DNA of 64,000 nucleotides, from the NCBI GenBank assembly GCA_963731745.1, contig CAVSWT010000015.1:124001-188000 (forward strand). The letters run 5' to 3'. The DNA is from CAVSWT01 sp963731745 (GTDB lineage Bacteria; Bacteroidota; Ignavibacteria; Ignavibacteriales; Ignavibacteriaceae). The translations under genes were made by a program, and so were the position numbers. Under the pieces are notes generated by a model. It saw nothing but the letters and a program-made list of their open reading frames with translations. It had not been told where the DNA came from and did no database searches. Every line of letters starts with the position of its first letter. Within the stretch, counting starts at the first letter, position 1. Shown one piece after another: positions 43,834-52,507 of this stretch.

Positions 43834-45528
43834 TTACTTTAACATTGATTCAAGCTTACTTATATTTTTCGGCAAATCACCTTTCAAATGGAATCTAATA
43901 ACTTTCCGGCCTCTGTTCAACAAAGCCTTCATATCGCCTTGCGCTTGGGCAGTTACCAAGGTTCCGAATGAATATCCTTTTTCGGGCACTTCAATATTTT
44001 CACCAATCTCAGAAGTGAATTGGATAAACAAACCATGATTGCCATCGCCTTTATGAAGCTGTCCTGTTGAATGCAAAAAGCGTGGGCCGTAACCAACTGT
44101 TACAGCATATTTATACTTATCACGAATTGTTTTTCTAAATGACTCTAATGCATCATCTGTTTTTTTGTTAGGCGGAATGAAAGCCATAATAGCAACATAC
44201 GTATTTTCTTTTCCTTGAGATAAAAATTCATTTAATGAATCTTCAATTTTACTCTTCTTAACATCTCCAAATACTGAAATATTATCAGTTACAATTTCGG
44301 GCTTCTGTTCAGGCAGCTTTCCGTTCTTTTTATACTCAGACATACTTTCGTTGGCAAGATTTTTTGCAAGCTGTACATTGGGCTGGTTGAAAGGATTAAT
44401 TTCCAATACCGCACCAGCCAAAGCCGTTGCTACTTCCCATCTAAAAAATTCCTTACCTAAATCATACTTATCTCTTAGTTCAATTCTGATCATAGGAAAA
44501 CCTGCCTTTTCCAATTTATCAACTGCAGAATCAAGATTTGAATTATCATCATCTTTTAAGCGCAGATAAGCAAAGACTCTATCTTTATGATAAACATCCG
44601 GACCACCAATGGGCTCATCAACAACAGGTAAAATTCCCTTGTCTTCTTTACCGGTACTTTCTGCAATCAGCTGTTCAACCCAGACAGGGAAAGGAGAAAT
44701 TTGAGGCGATGCAAGGATTGTTATTTTATCAATACCTTTTTTTGCAAGTTCACCAATTGCTGCACCTAAAATGCAGCCGGGGCTATTTTTAGCTTCAACA
44801 TTTTTCGTACATTTGACCGTTTCATCTCTTCCTCTTTGTAATAACAGGGCAATATCAACACCAATTAAAGAGGCTGGAACCAAACCAAAAAATGTTAATG
44901 CTGAATACCTGCCGCCTACTTCTTCCGGAGTTGTAAAAGTTCTTCTGAATTTTTTTTCATCAGCTATTTTTTCAAGGCTTGAACCTGCATCGGTAATAGC
45001 TATAAATTGTTCACCTGGGTTGGAATTGAATTTTGCAACTTCATTAAAAAAAGTATGGTAAAAAGACATAGTTTCAGTTGTGCCGCCAGATTTACTTGCG
45101 ACAATGAAAATTGTTTTTTTAAGGTCGTGAGTGTCTAAAACATTTTTAACGGATTCCGGATGGGTGCTGTCAAGGACGGTTAATGTTGGGTAGCCTTTTT
45201 TATTTCCATAAGTTTTAAAGAAAACTTCCGGGGCCAAGCTGCTGCCGCCCATTCCAAGGAGAACGACTGCATTGTATTTCTCTTTAACTTCTTTAGCAAA
45301 ATTTTCAAGGTCTGCGACTTCTTCTTCCATCGATTTTGGAAGATTAAGCCAGCCAAGCCGATCTGAAAGTTCAACATCATCTTCTTTTTTACTTTTCCAG
45401 ATAGTAGGATCGCACTCCCACATTCTTTCAACTACATTTTCGGCTTGCCACTTTTCAATTCTTTTATTGACCAGCTCTTCAATATCTTTACTTAATTCCA
45501 ACTTTTGTGCCTGCGGGCCCTCGTTCAA
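43834..45528 (-). CDS. pgi: Glucose-6-phosphate isomerase (transaldolase-associated type)
   Basis: The 564-residue protein is a phosphoglucose isomerase: 'VLLGMGGSSLAPEVF', 'VASKSGGTTETMSFY' and the late 'GYGPRFLHSTGQLHKGD' are the SIS-fold signatures. It interconverts glucose-6-phosphate and fructose-6-phosphate. It resembles the isomerase half of bifunctional transaldolase/PGI enzymes rather than E. coli Pgi. The TTG start overlaps the transaldolase stop (TTGA), and the upstream frame stays open back to an A10 run. A fused product is therefore possible by slippage or if the run is miscounted. Confidence 0.94.
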   Translation of the reverse strand: MNEGPQAQKLELSKDIEELVNKRIEKWQAENVVERMWECDPTIWKSKKEDDVELSDRLGWLNLPKSMEEEVADLENFAKEVKEKYNAVVLLGMGGSSLAPEVFFKTYGNKKGYPTLTVLDSTHPESVKNVLDTHDLKKTIFIVASKSGGTTETMSFYHTFFNEVAKFNSNPGEQFIAITDAGSSLEKIADEKKFRRTFTTPEEVGGRYSALTFFGLVPASLIGVDIALLLQRGRDETVKCTKNVEAKNSPGCILGAAIGELAKKGIDKITILASPQISPFPVWVEQLIAESTGKEDKGILPVVDEPIGGPDVYHKDRVFAYLRLKDDDNSNLDSAVDKLEKAGFPMIRIELRDKYDLGKEFFRWEVATALAGAVLEINPFNQPNVQLAKNLANESMSEYKKNGKLPEQKPEIVTDNISVFGDVKKSKIEDSLNEFLSQGKENTYVAIMAFIPPNKKTDDALESFRKTIRDKYKYAVTVGYGPRFLHSTGQLHKGDGNHGLFIQFTSEIGENIEVPEKGYSFGTLVTAQAQGDMKALLNRGRKVIRFHLKGDLPKNISKLESMLK

Positions 45529-46625
45529 AATTTTTTGCTTTTTTTTTTAATCTCATCAATAAGTTCGTTGTAAGAAGCAATAAATTTATCGACACCTTCT
45601 TTGGTTAACCTATCGGTTACTTCATCAAAACTTATTGAAAGCTCCTTCAGTTTATCCATTTCTTTCTTAGCTTGATCAATATCCGTTTCAATAGCATCTT
45701 GCTTCAAATTTCCATTATTTTTAAAGGCTTCTATAGTTTCATCAGGCATGGTATTCACAGTATTTTTACCGATTAATTCATCTACATAAAGTGTATCAGG
45801 ATAATCAGGATTTTTTGTACTCGTGCTTGCCCATAATAATCTTTGCGGTTTTGCACCTTTTGATTCAAGCTTTTTAAAACGATCGCTGCTGAATAATTTT
45901 TTACAGGTTTGATAAACAAGCTTTGCATTTGCGATTGCTATTTTTCCTTGAAGATCTTTATTTCCTTTTTTCTCTAATTCTTTATCAACCATAGAATCGA
46001 TACGGCTAATAAAAAAGCTGGCAACCGATGCGATTTGTTTTATACTTTCATTTCTATTAACACGTTCTTCAAGTCCGCTTAGGTAAGCTTCCACCACATC
46101 TTCATAAACTTTTGGAGAAAAAATTAATGTAATATTAATATTTACTCCTTCACTTATCATTTGCTTGATTGCAGGCAAACCTTGAGGAGTGCCAGGTATT
46201 TTTACCATTACATTAGGACGATTAACACTTGTAAATAACCTTCTAGCCTCTTCAATTGTTTTATCGGTATCATAAGCTAAACCGGGAGAAACTTCAATGC
46301 TTACAAATCCATCTTTTCCATTTGTTTTTTCATACACCGGCAAAAGAATATCGCAACCATCTTGAATATCTTTAACTTCTAATTTTTCAAATAATTCATC
46401 GGCTGAAAGATCTTCGTTTTTAAGCAAAAGAGATTTGATTTGATCATCATAAGCATTGCCAGCGCCGATAGCTTTTTGAAAAATAGAAGGATTTGAAGTT
46501 ACCCCTTTCAAACCTATATCATCTATTAATTTTTTTAACTCGCCTTTATTAATTTTGTCCCGACTAATATTATCAAGCCAAACACTTTGGCCAAGTTTTT
46601 CCAACTCTTTTAATTTGTTACTCAT
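45525..46625 (-). CDS. tal: Transaldolase
   Basis: Transaldolase moves a dihydroxyacetone unit between sugar phosphates in the pentose phosphate pathway. The 366-residue protein has 'GVTSNPSIFQKAIG' at the N-terminus and 'FVSIEVSPGLAYDT'. The Schiff-base lysine is in 'PNVMVKIPGT'. It belongs to the TalB-like class found in actinobacteria and cyanobacteria. Its 3' end is AAAAAAAAAA-GC-AAAAAATTTTGA: one more A would run straight into pgi, giving a 930-residue fusion. rpiB lies 21 bp upstream. Confidence 0.95.
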   Translation of the reverse strand: MSNKLKELEKLGQSVWLDNISRDKINKGELKKLIDDIGLKGVTSNPSIFQKAIGAGNAYDDQIKSLLLKNEDLSADELFEKLEVKDIQDGCDILLPVYEKTNGKDGFVSIEVSPGLAYDTDKTIEEARRLFTSVNRPNVMVKIPGTPQGLPAIKQMISEGVNINITLIFSPKVYEDVVEAYLSGLEERVNRNESIKQIASVASFFISRIDSMVDKELEKKGNKDLQGKIAIANAKLVYQTCKKLFSSDRFKKLESKGAKPQRLLWASTSTKNPDYPDTLYVDELIGKNTVNTMPDETIEAFKNNGNLKQDAIETDIDQAKKEMDKLKELSISFDEVTDRLTKEGVDKFIASYNELIDEIKKKSKKF

Positions 46626-46646
46626 TTTGAACTCCTAATCTCATAT

Positions 46647-47090
46647 TTATTTTTCTAAATCAGTTATTTTTTTTAATCGACGTAAATATTTACCCTCATT
46701 TAAAAATTTAGCATTTATAAAAGCATTTACCAAATCATAAGCAAGTAAATCACCAATAATCCGTGCTCCAAAGCATATTACATTCATATCGTCATGCTCG
46801 ACACCTTGGCGTGCAGAATAACTGTCATGACAAACGCAGGCACGCACACCATTTATTTTATTTGCAGTAACACATGCGCCTACTCCGCTTCCGCAAATTA
46901 GAATTCCGAGTTTTGCTGTCCCTTCTGAAATTGCGTTTCCCATTTTAATTGCAAAATCCGGATAATCATCAAGCGGATCAAAGTTTTGATTCCCCAAATC
47001 TATTACTTCATGGTTAATGCTTTTTAAGTATAAAGCTATTTTATTTTTAAGTTCAAATCCGCCATGATCTGCAGCGATAAGAATTTTCAA
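46647..47090 (-). CDS. rpiB: Ribose-5-phosphate isomerase B
   Basis: RpiB interconverts ribose-5-phosphate and ribulose-5-phosphate. The 147-residue protein shows 'IAADHGGFELKNKIA' at the N-terminus, the catalytic-Cys motif 'GILICGSGVGACVTANK' and 'CFGARIIGDLLA'. The length is standard. It leads an operon with transaldolase and glucose-6-phosphate isomerase, which together link the pentose phosphate pathway with glycolysis. That operon also suits sucrose metabolism through fructose-6-phosphate. Confidence 0.97.
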   Translation of the reverse strand: MKILIAADHGGFELKNKIALYLKSINHEVIDLGNQNFDPLDDYPDFAIKMGNAISEGTAKLGILICGSGVGACVTANKINGVRACVCHDSYSARQGVEHDDMNVICFGARIIGDLLAYDLVNAFINAKFLNEGKYLRRLKKITDLEK

Positions 47091-47259
47091 TTAAACATCT
47101 CCTAATTTTTAGAATTTAAATTTACAATTTAATTGGCAATAATTAATTATAGAACCAACTTTTTTTAATTGAATATCATTTAAAGTTGATGTATGATACT
47201 GCTTGTTTAATTTTATAAATATACTTTAAATTATATAATTAATATATGAAAGAATTAAT

Positions 47260-47538
47260 ATGACCTTATTAGAAATACTAATTTTATTATTAGTCGCCGG
47301 TATTTGCGGTGGAATCGCCCAGGCATTAACCGGTTATTCGCACGGCGGATGCATTCTTGCTGTGGTAATAGGTTTCATTGGGGCTCTTATCGGGAAATGG
47401 ATTGCAACAAAACTCGGCTTACCGGATATATTTGAAATAAAGGTTGGGGGAAATAATTTCCCTGTTTTATGGTCTATAATTGGAGGAGCAGTTTTTACAG
47501 GAATATTAAATTTACTTTCTCCAAGAAGGCGAGTATGA
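47260..47538 (+). CDS. GlsB/YeaQ/YmgE family small membrane protein
   Basis: The 92-residue protein has three membrane helices with glycine zippers ('GGIAQALTGYSHGGC', 'GFIGALIGKWIATKLGL', 'SIIGGAVFTGILNLL'). This pattern is typical of the transglycosylase-associated GlsB/YeaQ/YmgE family connected to envelope stress. Its molecular role is unknown. It ends 7 bp before the convergent usher gene. Confidence 0.9.
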   Translation: MTLLEILILLLVAGICGGIAQALTGYSHGGCILAVVIGFIGALIGKWIATKLGLPDIFEIKVGGNNFPVLWSIIGGAVFTGILNLLSPRRRV

Positions 47539-47545
47539 AATAAAA

Positions 47546-50524
47546 TTACTTCGAAAGTATAAAATCAAAATTAATTATGCCGTCAGGTTTCAAGTCTATT
47601 TCCTTAAAAGTTGGATCTGATTGAAGGCCTAAAAAGGAAAGCTGAGATTGATCTAAATAAATTTTATATTTTCCAGGTGCTAGTCCAAAATAATAAAATG
47701 AACCATCGCTAAACGTATTTGTAGTTATATTCATATCGTTCTCAATTCCATCAATATGAACTTTCATTCCGGCTACCGCTGCTTTTTGATTATCAACAAT
47801 TTTTGTTACAGTTCCATCAATTTCCCCGGAAACGTAAAATGGAATATCAATCGGCCTTACTTTATTAGGGCCGCTTGAAAATAAAATACTTTTATACTTT
47901 GGCACCCACAACGGATTATCAATTGAAGACTCAACAATTTTTGCTCTATATTTTGTATAAGGTGAAAGCTCTCCTATCCTCAATATATTGTCTTCACTTC
48001 TTTCCATTGTCCCGGCATTATCCAAAACAACCTTCCCTTTTTTTATTAGTGGTTCGTTATTGTCATATTTCCCGTCAGCGTTTTCATCTAAAAACATTCT
48101 CATGGCAACTGCAGATTTACCTAGCTGCTGACGATTCATAAAATTAAATTTATCATAATTATCATCATATAAAATAGCGCCTTGAATACTTTGGCTGAAT
48201 GAATTTTCCGAAACGGATGTGTAGCTTCGGGTGAAAGGAAGTTCAATTATTAATTGAACCTGCGTATGAGAAATCGAGCTTAAAAAATTCTGCTGATGTG
48301 AAATTTGAATTCTACCATGTTTGAAAATGCTTGCCGAAAAAGATATGTTAAAGTTTTCAAATTTATTGTCTGTTAAATTATAATTTAATCTTGAGTTAAT
48401 AATATTTCCACTAAGAAAAGTAAGCGCTGAACTTAACCCCGGAATCGTCAATAAAAATCCTGGAGATATAATAGACCGATTGCTTATTTCATTTCCATAA
48501 TCAAACTGAATTAAATTATAATTTATAGTCGGACTGAATCCGCCGAAAGAGGCAAGCGCCCCGAGACTGTAATCATATCTTTTTAAATTAGATGAACGCG
48601 CATATCTAAATCCTCCGTTTACATTATAAGATCTAAATCCTGATTCTAATGGAACAAAAAATAATGCGCTAAATTCATTGTCCAATTTTGCAGGATTGTA
48701 AACTGGATTTTTTTCATAATTTGTGAAGGCCAGTGAGACAGAAGCTTGCGAATAATACAAAGCATTTGCTGAAAGTGTATAATAAGCATTTGGAGCTGTT
48801 AGGAGATTTAATAAATAATTGTCTGAAATTCTTGAAGTAAGCGAATTATAAAACACACCTTTACTTGAAAGCGGGTCATCAATAAAATCAACTCCGGCTT
48901 GGTCGGTTAACCAATCCGTTATTCCATACTCTGCATGCAAGTTGGCAGCGTTCTTAGATGTGTTTGCATATTTACCGAGACTTATTTTGTAATTAAATTC
49001 TTTTGGCGGCAGTAATGTAAACGGTATCTGATAAATTTTATTATCTGTATAATATTCTCCTTCAGGCCCGTAATATTTTAACTGAACGAGAGTAGTTCCA
49101 TAAGATAATGGAAGTTTAAATTTAAAATTGCCGTTAGCATCTGATTTGGTATAATCCATTAATTTATTATTTATATAAAGTTCAACTGTATAATTCGGGG
49201 GAGCTTTATCTATAATTTGATATGAGGCATAAACTTTTCTTAATTCTAAAGGTTCATTTGTAACTTGAACACCCCTGGACGTTGAAGGCATCAAACCATC
49301 AAAAGAAAAATCGCCCAAAGAAATTTTTGATATATAATCATTTTTTTCCAGGTCGTACATCCATAAATAATTTGTTTCGCTGGAATATATCTTATTGTGA
49401 AAATAGCTGCCGTTGGTGATTACCTGGGCACTACCGCCAAGCAGTTCTCCGCCGGCTCCAAATTGATATGTGTTATAAGGTTCTATGCCTTTATTAAAAG
49501 TTGAAGTTAAGTAATAGTCTAACACACCGCCTGATAAATTTGTTTTTTCACGATCAATAATCTTTGTAGAAGGTTCAGGAATTTCTTCATTATTAGATGT
49601 TGTATAACTTTTTTCTCTTAAATATTTTTGGAGCACAGGCAAATTCCGGGCAGAATTTAGTGTAACGGTTAAATTTGAAAAATCAACTGCTAAATTAAAA
49701 TCAAAAATTTGCTCGAGCGTTTTTGTATTTACAAAAAAATCAAAATCTTCTTCTATGAAATCCAGTTTCGTAAAAATATAAGATGAATCTTTTCTCTCTG
49801 CTTTGTAAGATAGAAAATCCAATGAATACTTTTCTTCGGGATCGATAAAAAATCCGGAAATATTTTTATTCTTTTTATCTACTGTATTGTCAACTAAAAG
49901 TAAATCAAAAATTTCGCTTAAAGGAATCAAAACATTTCCGTTTTGATAATAAGCAGTTATGGGTGAGTTAATTATACCTGCGTATTTAAAATTTAAAATA
50001 ATCTCTTCAAAACTATTTGATAAGGATTCTTGGATAAAAGTTAAAGGATTATTTGACTCTATCGGGGTTTTAGCTGATGCGAATTGTTTTGGAGATTCTT
50101 TTATTTTTTCCCTTCTCTTTTCTGGTGATGTAGTTTTAAAATAAAGCCGATTTGTGTTTCCCGACCAATCTTTATCGACTTTAGCTCTGACAATCCATCT
50201 AAATTCACCGCTGTCTGATAAAACAGATTTAGATAATAATTCTGACGTATCTTTAAATATTCCGTTTTTTTCCGAACTGTAAATCAAATCGGAAAAACCG
50301 CGATCATCTTTATTGCTGATATTCAAAAAGTAATTTTTTGCTTTTTCACTTTTTGACCAGCGAAATTCTGGTTGGACGCCTTTAATTTTAATTCCAGGAT
50401 AAATTTGGCTGCCCGGAAAATCAATTTTGGGAGGAGCAAGGGATTCGTTTTCCTGCCTTGCTGGGGGTATTACACTCTCAAAAGAAAGCAAGAATATTAG
50501 TAAAAAATATTTAACCGAATTCAA
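47546..50524 (-). CDS. Outer-membrane usher protein of a chaperone-usher pilus
   Basis: The usher forms the outer-membrane pore that accepts chaperone-subunit complexes and assembles the pilus. The 992-residue protein has a signal peptide and an extra Ig/Fn3-like N-terminal domain (about residues 30-135). An N-terminal usher region follows, then a long beta-barrel with a plug ('YTVELYINNKLMDYTKSDANGNF'). Two small carboxy-terminal beta domains come last ('EIDGTVTKIVDNQKAAVAG', 'GSFYYFGLAPGKYKIYLD'). The late 'LRIGELSPYTKYRAKI' is reminiscent of archaic/alternate ushers. The TTG start overlaps the chaperone stop by 4 bases. Confidence 0.88.
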   Translation of the reverse strand: MNSVKYFLLIFLLSFESVIPPARQENESLAPPKIDFPGSQIYPGIKIKGVQPEFRWSKSEKAKNYFLNISNKDDRGFSDLIYSSEKNGIFKDTSELLSKSVLSDSGEFRWIVRAKVDKDWSGNTNRLYFKTTSPEKRREKIKESPKQFASAKTPIESNNPLTFIQESLSNSFEEIILNFKYAGIINSPITAYYQNGNVLIPLSEIFDLLLVDNTVDKKNKNISGFFIDPEEKYSLDFLSYKAERKDSSYIFTKLDFIEEDFDFFVNTKTLEQIFDFNLAVDFSNLTVTLNSARNLPVLQKYLREKSYTTSNNEEIPEPSTKIIDREKTNLSGGVLDYYLTSTFNKGIEPYNTYQFGAGGELLGGSAQVITNGSYFHNKIYSSETNYLWMYDLEKNDYISKISLGDFSFDGLMPSTSRGVQVTNEPLELRKVYASYQIIDKAPPNYTVELYINNKLMDYTKSDANGNFKFKLPLSYGTTLVQLKYYGPEGEYYTDNKIYQIPFTLLPPKEFNYKISLGKYANTSKNAANLHAEYGITDWLTDQAGVDFIDDPLSSKGVFYNSLTSRISDNYLLNLLTAPNAYYTLSANALYYSQASVSLAFTNYEKNPVYNPAKLDNEFSALFFVPLESGFRSYNVNGGFRYARSSNLKRYDYSLGALASFGGFSPTINYNLIQFDYGNEISNRSIISPGFLLTIPGLSSALTFLSGNIINSRLNYNLTDNKFENFNISFSASIFKHGRIQISHQQNFLSSISHTQVQLIIELPFTRSYTSVSENSFSQSIQGAILYDDNYDKFNFMNRQQLGKSAVAMRMFLDENADGKYDNNEPLIKKGKVVLDNAGTMERSEDNILRIGELSPYTKYRAKIVESSIDNPLWVPKYKSILFSSGPNKVRPIDIPFYVSGEIDGTVTKIVDNQKAAVAGMKVHIDGIENDMNITTNTFSDGSFYYFGLAPGKYKIYLDQSQLSFLGLQSDPTFKEIDLKPDGIINFDFILSK

Positions 50525-51342
50525 TTAACTACTAGCTCGATCGTTTTTGTAATTGGAGGTATTTCTTTCAATTTACTTTCAGGGATGTCTTCCTTTTCAT
50601 TACAAATAAATTTTAGCTCAGCTTTATATTTACCGGGATCAATTCTTTTGTCAAATTCGATCGTAATATTTTTAACTAAATCAAAATAAACTGAAATATA
50701 TTCTTTCCCTTCTTTAACAACGTTACCAAGGGAGTCTGATAAGGTATAAGCCACATTCCCTAGAAATGGAGAATTATTCGTTCTCTCCACAGATGCTCTA
50801 AGGATAATTTTATTTGTATCTTTTAAAACTTCGACATTATTAATCTTAATTCCTGTCTCAGCCAAATTAGTTCTGTAAAAAATTGAAGTAACCTGGTTAA
50901 GTACGAATTTTATTTTCGCAGTTACACCTTTGTTTACGGTATCGATGGATGTTGATTGAGGCACTGCCGATGTGACTATCCTAGCCCAATACGTTCCCTC
51001 ACTAATGCCTGCAGGAGGCCTAACGCTCATTCTTACAATTTGCCTTTGCTTTGGGGTAAGAACAAATTTTTTGGGAAAGGCTCTAATCCAATCTACGATT
51101 GAAGGCATATCGGGAGCTGGTTCATTTATATATTTCATTGATACAGTTCCAACAGAATCTGAAACAGGAAAGCCGAAAACAAATGAGATGCTTATTTCAT
51201 ATATTTCTGTTGATTCATTTTGCACAATCATGCTGCCGTATCTATTGCCGGCATCAGTATACACTATATAAGGCGATATAATCACCTGCGCATCTAAAGA
51301 TGTAATTACAAAAAATAAAAATAGAATTAAAAATTTCTTCAT
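50521..51342 (-). CDS. Periplasmic pilus-assembly chaperone
   Basis: The 273-residue protein has a signal peptide ('KKFLILFLFFVITSLDAQ') and two Ig-like domains of the PapD-like chaperone type. The first domain has 'YIVYTDAGNRYGSMIVQNES' and 'LTPKQRQIVRMSVRPP', the region where the subunit-binding G1 strand and the conserved basic residues lie. Such chaperones hold pilus subunits by donor-strand complementation. It is the third function of the operon, placed between the minor subunit and the usher, with a 4-base overlap to the usher. Confidence 0.88.
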   Translation of the reverse strand: MKKFLILFLFFVITSLDAQVIISPYIVYTDAGNRYGSMIVQNESTEIYEISISFVFGFPVSDSVGTVSMKYINEPAPDMPSIVDWIRAFPKKFVLTPKQRQIVRMSVRPPAGISEGTYWARIVTSAVPQSTSIDTVNKGVTAKIKFVLNQVTSIFYRTNLAETGIKINNVEVLKDTNKIILRASVERTNNSPFLGNVAYTLSDSLGNVVKEGKEYISVYFDLVKNITIEFDKRIDPGKYKAELKFICNEKEDIPESKLKEIPPITKTIELVVN

Positions 51343-51346
51343 GGTA

Positions 51347-51841
51347 TTAAAATATTTCTACGGTTACTATAATTGTTCCTTGGTAAGCTCCAGGCTGCAC
51401 CCCTGCTGTTGAATTTAATTTTCCTCCAAGCCAAACATATACAGGCGTCAAAAGCAAAACATTGTTTAGATACAACGGCGAATGAGGGTTAAAATTTGTT
51501 CTGCCATTAGTATTATCATTATATGACCAGGCTGAATGGCTTGCATCAAATGTTATAGGCATGCTAAAACTTTGATAATTTAATCTTGAAGGGAGTGAAA
51601 AAGTAATCTGCATATCTCTTCGAAAAAAAGCAAAATGAAAAAACCGGAATTTTGCAGCTGCAGCATCTGCATGATTTACCTCTGCGGGATAGCCGATAAA
51701 CACATCACCAAAATCCAGGTCAGTGTATTTAGTTGCATAAACTTGAGCAAAACTTTTAAATGAAAATAAAAAAAACAAAAATATTACTATTAAAGCTCGA
51801 TAAAATTTGAAACAAGAAAATATTCTATTAAAAAAATCCAA
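51347..51841 (-). CDS. DUF4402-like pilus subunit, candidate tip or minor component
   Basis: The 164-residue secreted protein has a hydrophobic signal and then 'KYTDLDFGDVFIGYP', the 'LDFG' start of the DUF4402/spore-coat-U-like fold. It ends with 'VQPGAYQGTIIVTVEIF', the closing beta strand seen in the other two subunits of the operon. The middle is unusual, with 'RFFHFAFFRRDMQITFSLPS'. It is more divergent than its neighbours, so it may be the tip or an adaptor. It lies 5 bp from the next subunit and 4 bp before the chaperone. Confidence 0.75.
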   Translation of the reverse strand: MDFFNRIFSCFKFYRALIVIFLFFLFSFKSFAQVYATKYTDLDFGDVFIGYPAEVNHADAAAAKFRFFHFAFFRRDMQITFSLPSRLNYQSFSMPITFDASHSAWSYNDNTNGRTNFNPHSPLYLNNVLLLTPVYVWLGGKLNSTAGVQPGAYQGTIIVTVEIF

Positions 51842-51846
51842 TGTAA

Positions 51847-52338
51847 TTAATATGAAACTGTTATTGTAAATAAACCTGTGTAATCGCCTTGCGGTTGATT
51901 AGCAGCAACTGTAATTGTTCCGCCAACCAGCAAGTCAAATGTGCCAATGCTGCCTTTATTTGAAAGTTTATATTGTTTACCGCTAGTTACTTTTTTGAAA
52001 TCGATCGATTCCACATTGGGAACAAAAGAAATATTGCCAATAGTGCCGCCATATAACGAGACCCATTGAGCATTTGTTATTGTAATTGAATTATAAGTAA
52101 CAGTAAAATGAAGATTTGGCTGGCCTTTAATATTAAATTCTTGTCCATCTATCGGTTGAATTGTTTTAGTAACGGGACTTCCTGCTAATACAATTTCTCC
52201 AAAATCCAGATTTCCAGCCCCAGCGGCAATTGAAAGCGGGGAAATCATATTCACAGTTACCACCGCATCAGCGCTGGCAACTTGGCCAAGTGTGTATGAA
52301 GAAATAATAATTGCCAGTATAAAAATTTTTTTCAGCAT
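51847..52338 (-). CDS. DUF4402 pilus subunit
   Basis: A signal peptide ('LKKIFILAIIISSYTLGQ') precedes a DUF4402 domain of about 140 residues. It contains 'GNLDFGEIVLAG', the central 'VGGTITVAANQPQGDYTGLFTITVSY' pattern and a final strand. The same ending occurs in the gene upstream ('ALNIAANQANGDYTGTFSVTVAY'), so these two are paralogous subunits. DUF4402 is related to the spore coat protein U/SCPU family, which forms chaperone-usher pilins. I prefer ATG 52,338 to the GTG at 52,377, which would add an unlikely basic N-terminus. Confidence 0.85.
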   Translation of the reverse strand: MLKKIFILAIIISSYTLGQVASADAVVTVNMISPLSIAAGAGNLDFGEIVLAGSPVTKTIQPIDGQEFNIKGQPNLHFTVTYNSITITNAQWVSLYGGTIGNISFVPNVESIDFKKVTSGKQYKLSNKGSIGTFDLLVGGTITVAANQPQGDYTGLFTITVSY

Positions 52339-52442
52339 TGAATATTCGTTATTATTTTTTTTTGATCTGACACGCACAAAATTAAAACTTATAAAATTAA
52401 AAAGAGAACAAATTGAGTTTTTTATTAAACGCTTAAATTAAA

Positions 52443-52475
52443 CTGGCGCCGTAGAAACTTTTTCCGCAGCGCCAG
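52443..52475 (-). terminator. GC-rich hairpin between first pilin and rest of pilus operon
   Basis: A stem based on CTGGCGC/GCGCCAG (7 perfect pairs, extendable with wobbles to about 12) lies in the gap between the first and second DUF4402 genes. On the minus strand it is followed by an AT-rich stretch without a strong U run. Likely roles are partial termination or 3'-end protection, giving more of the first subunit than of the assembly proteins. Confidence 0.65.
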
Positions 52476-52507
52476 AGAGGAGTCACTTATATTTAGATGT
52501 CAAAATT

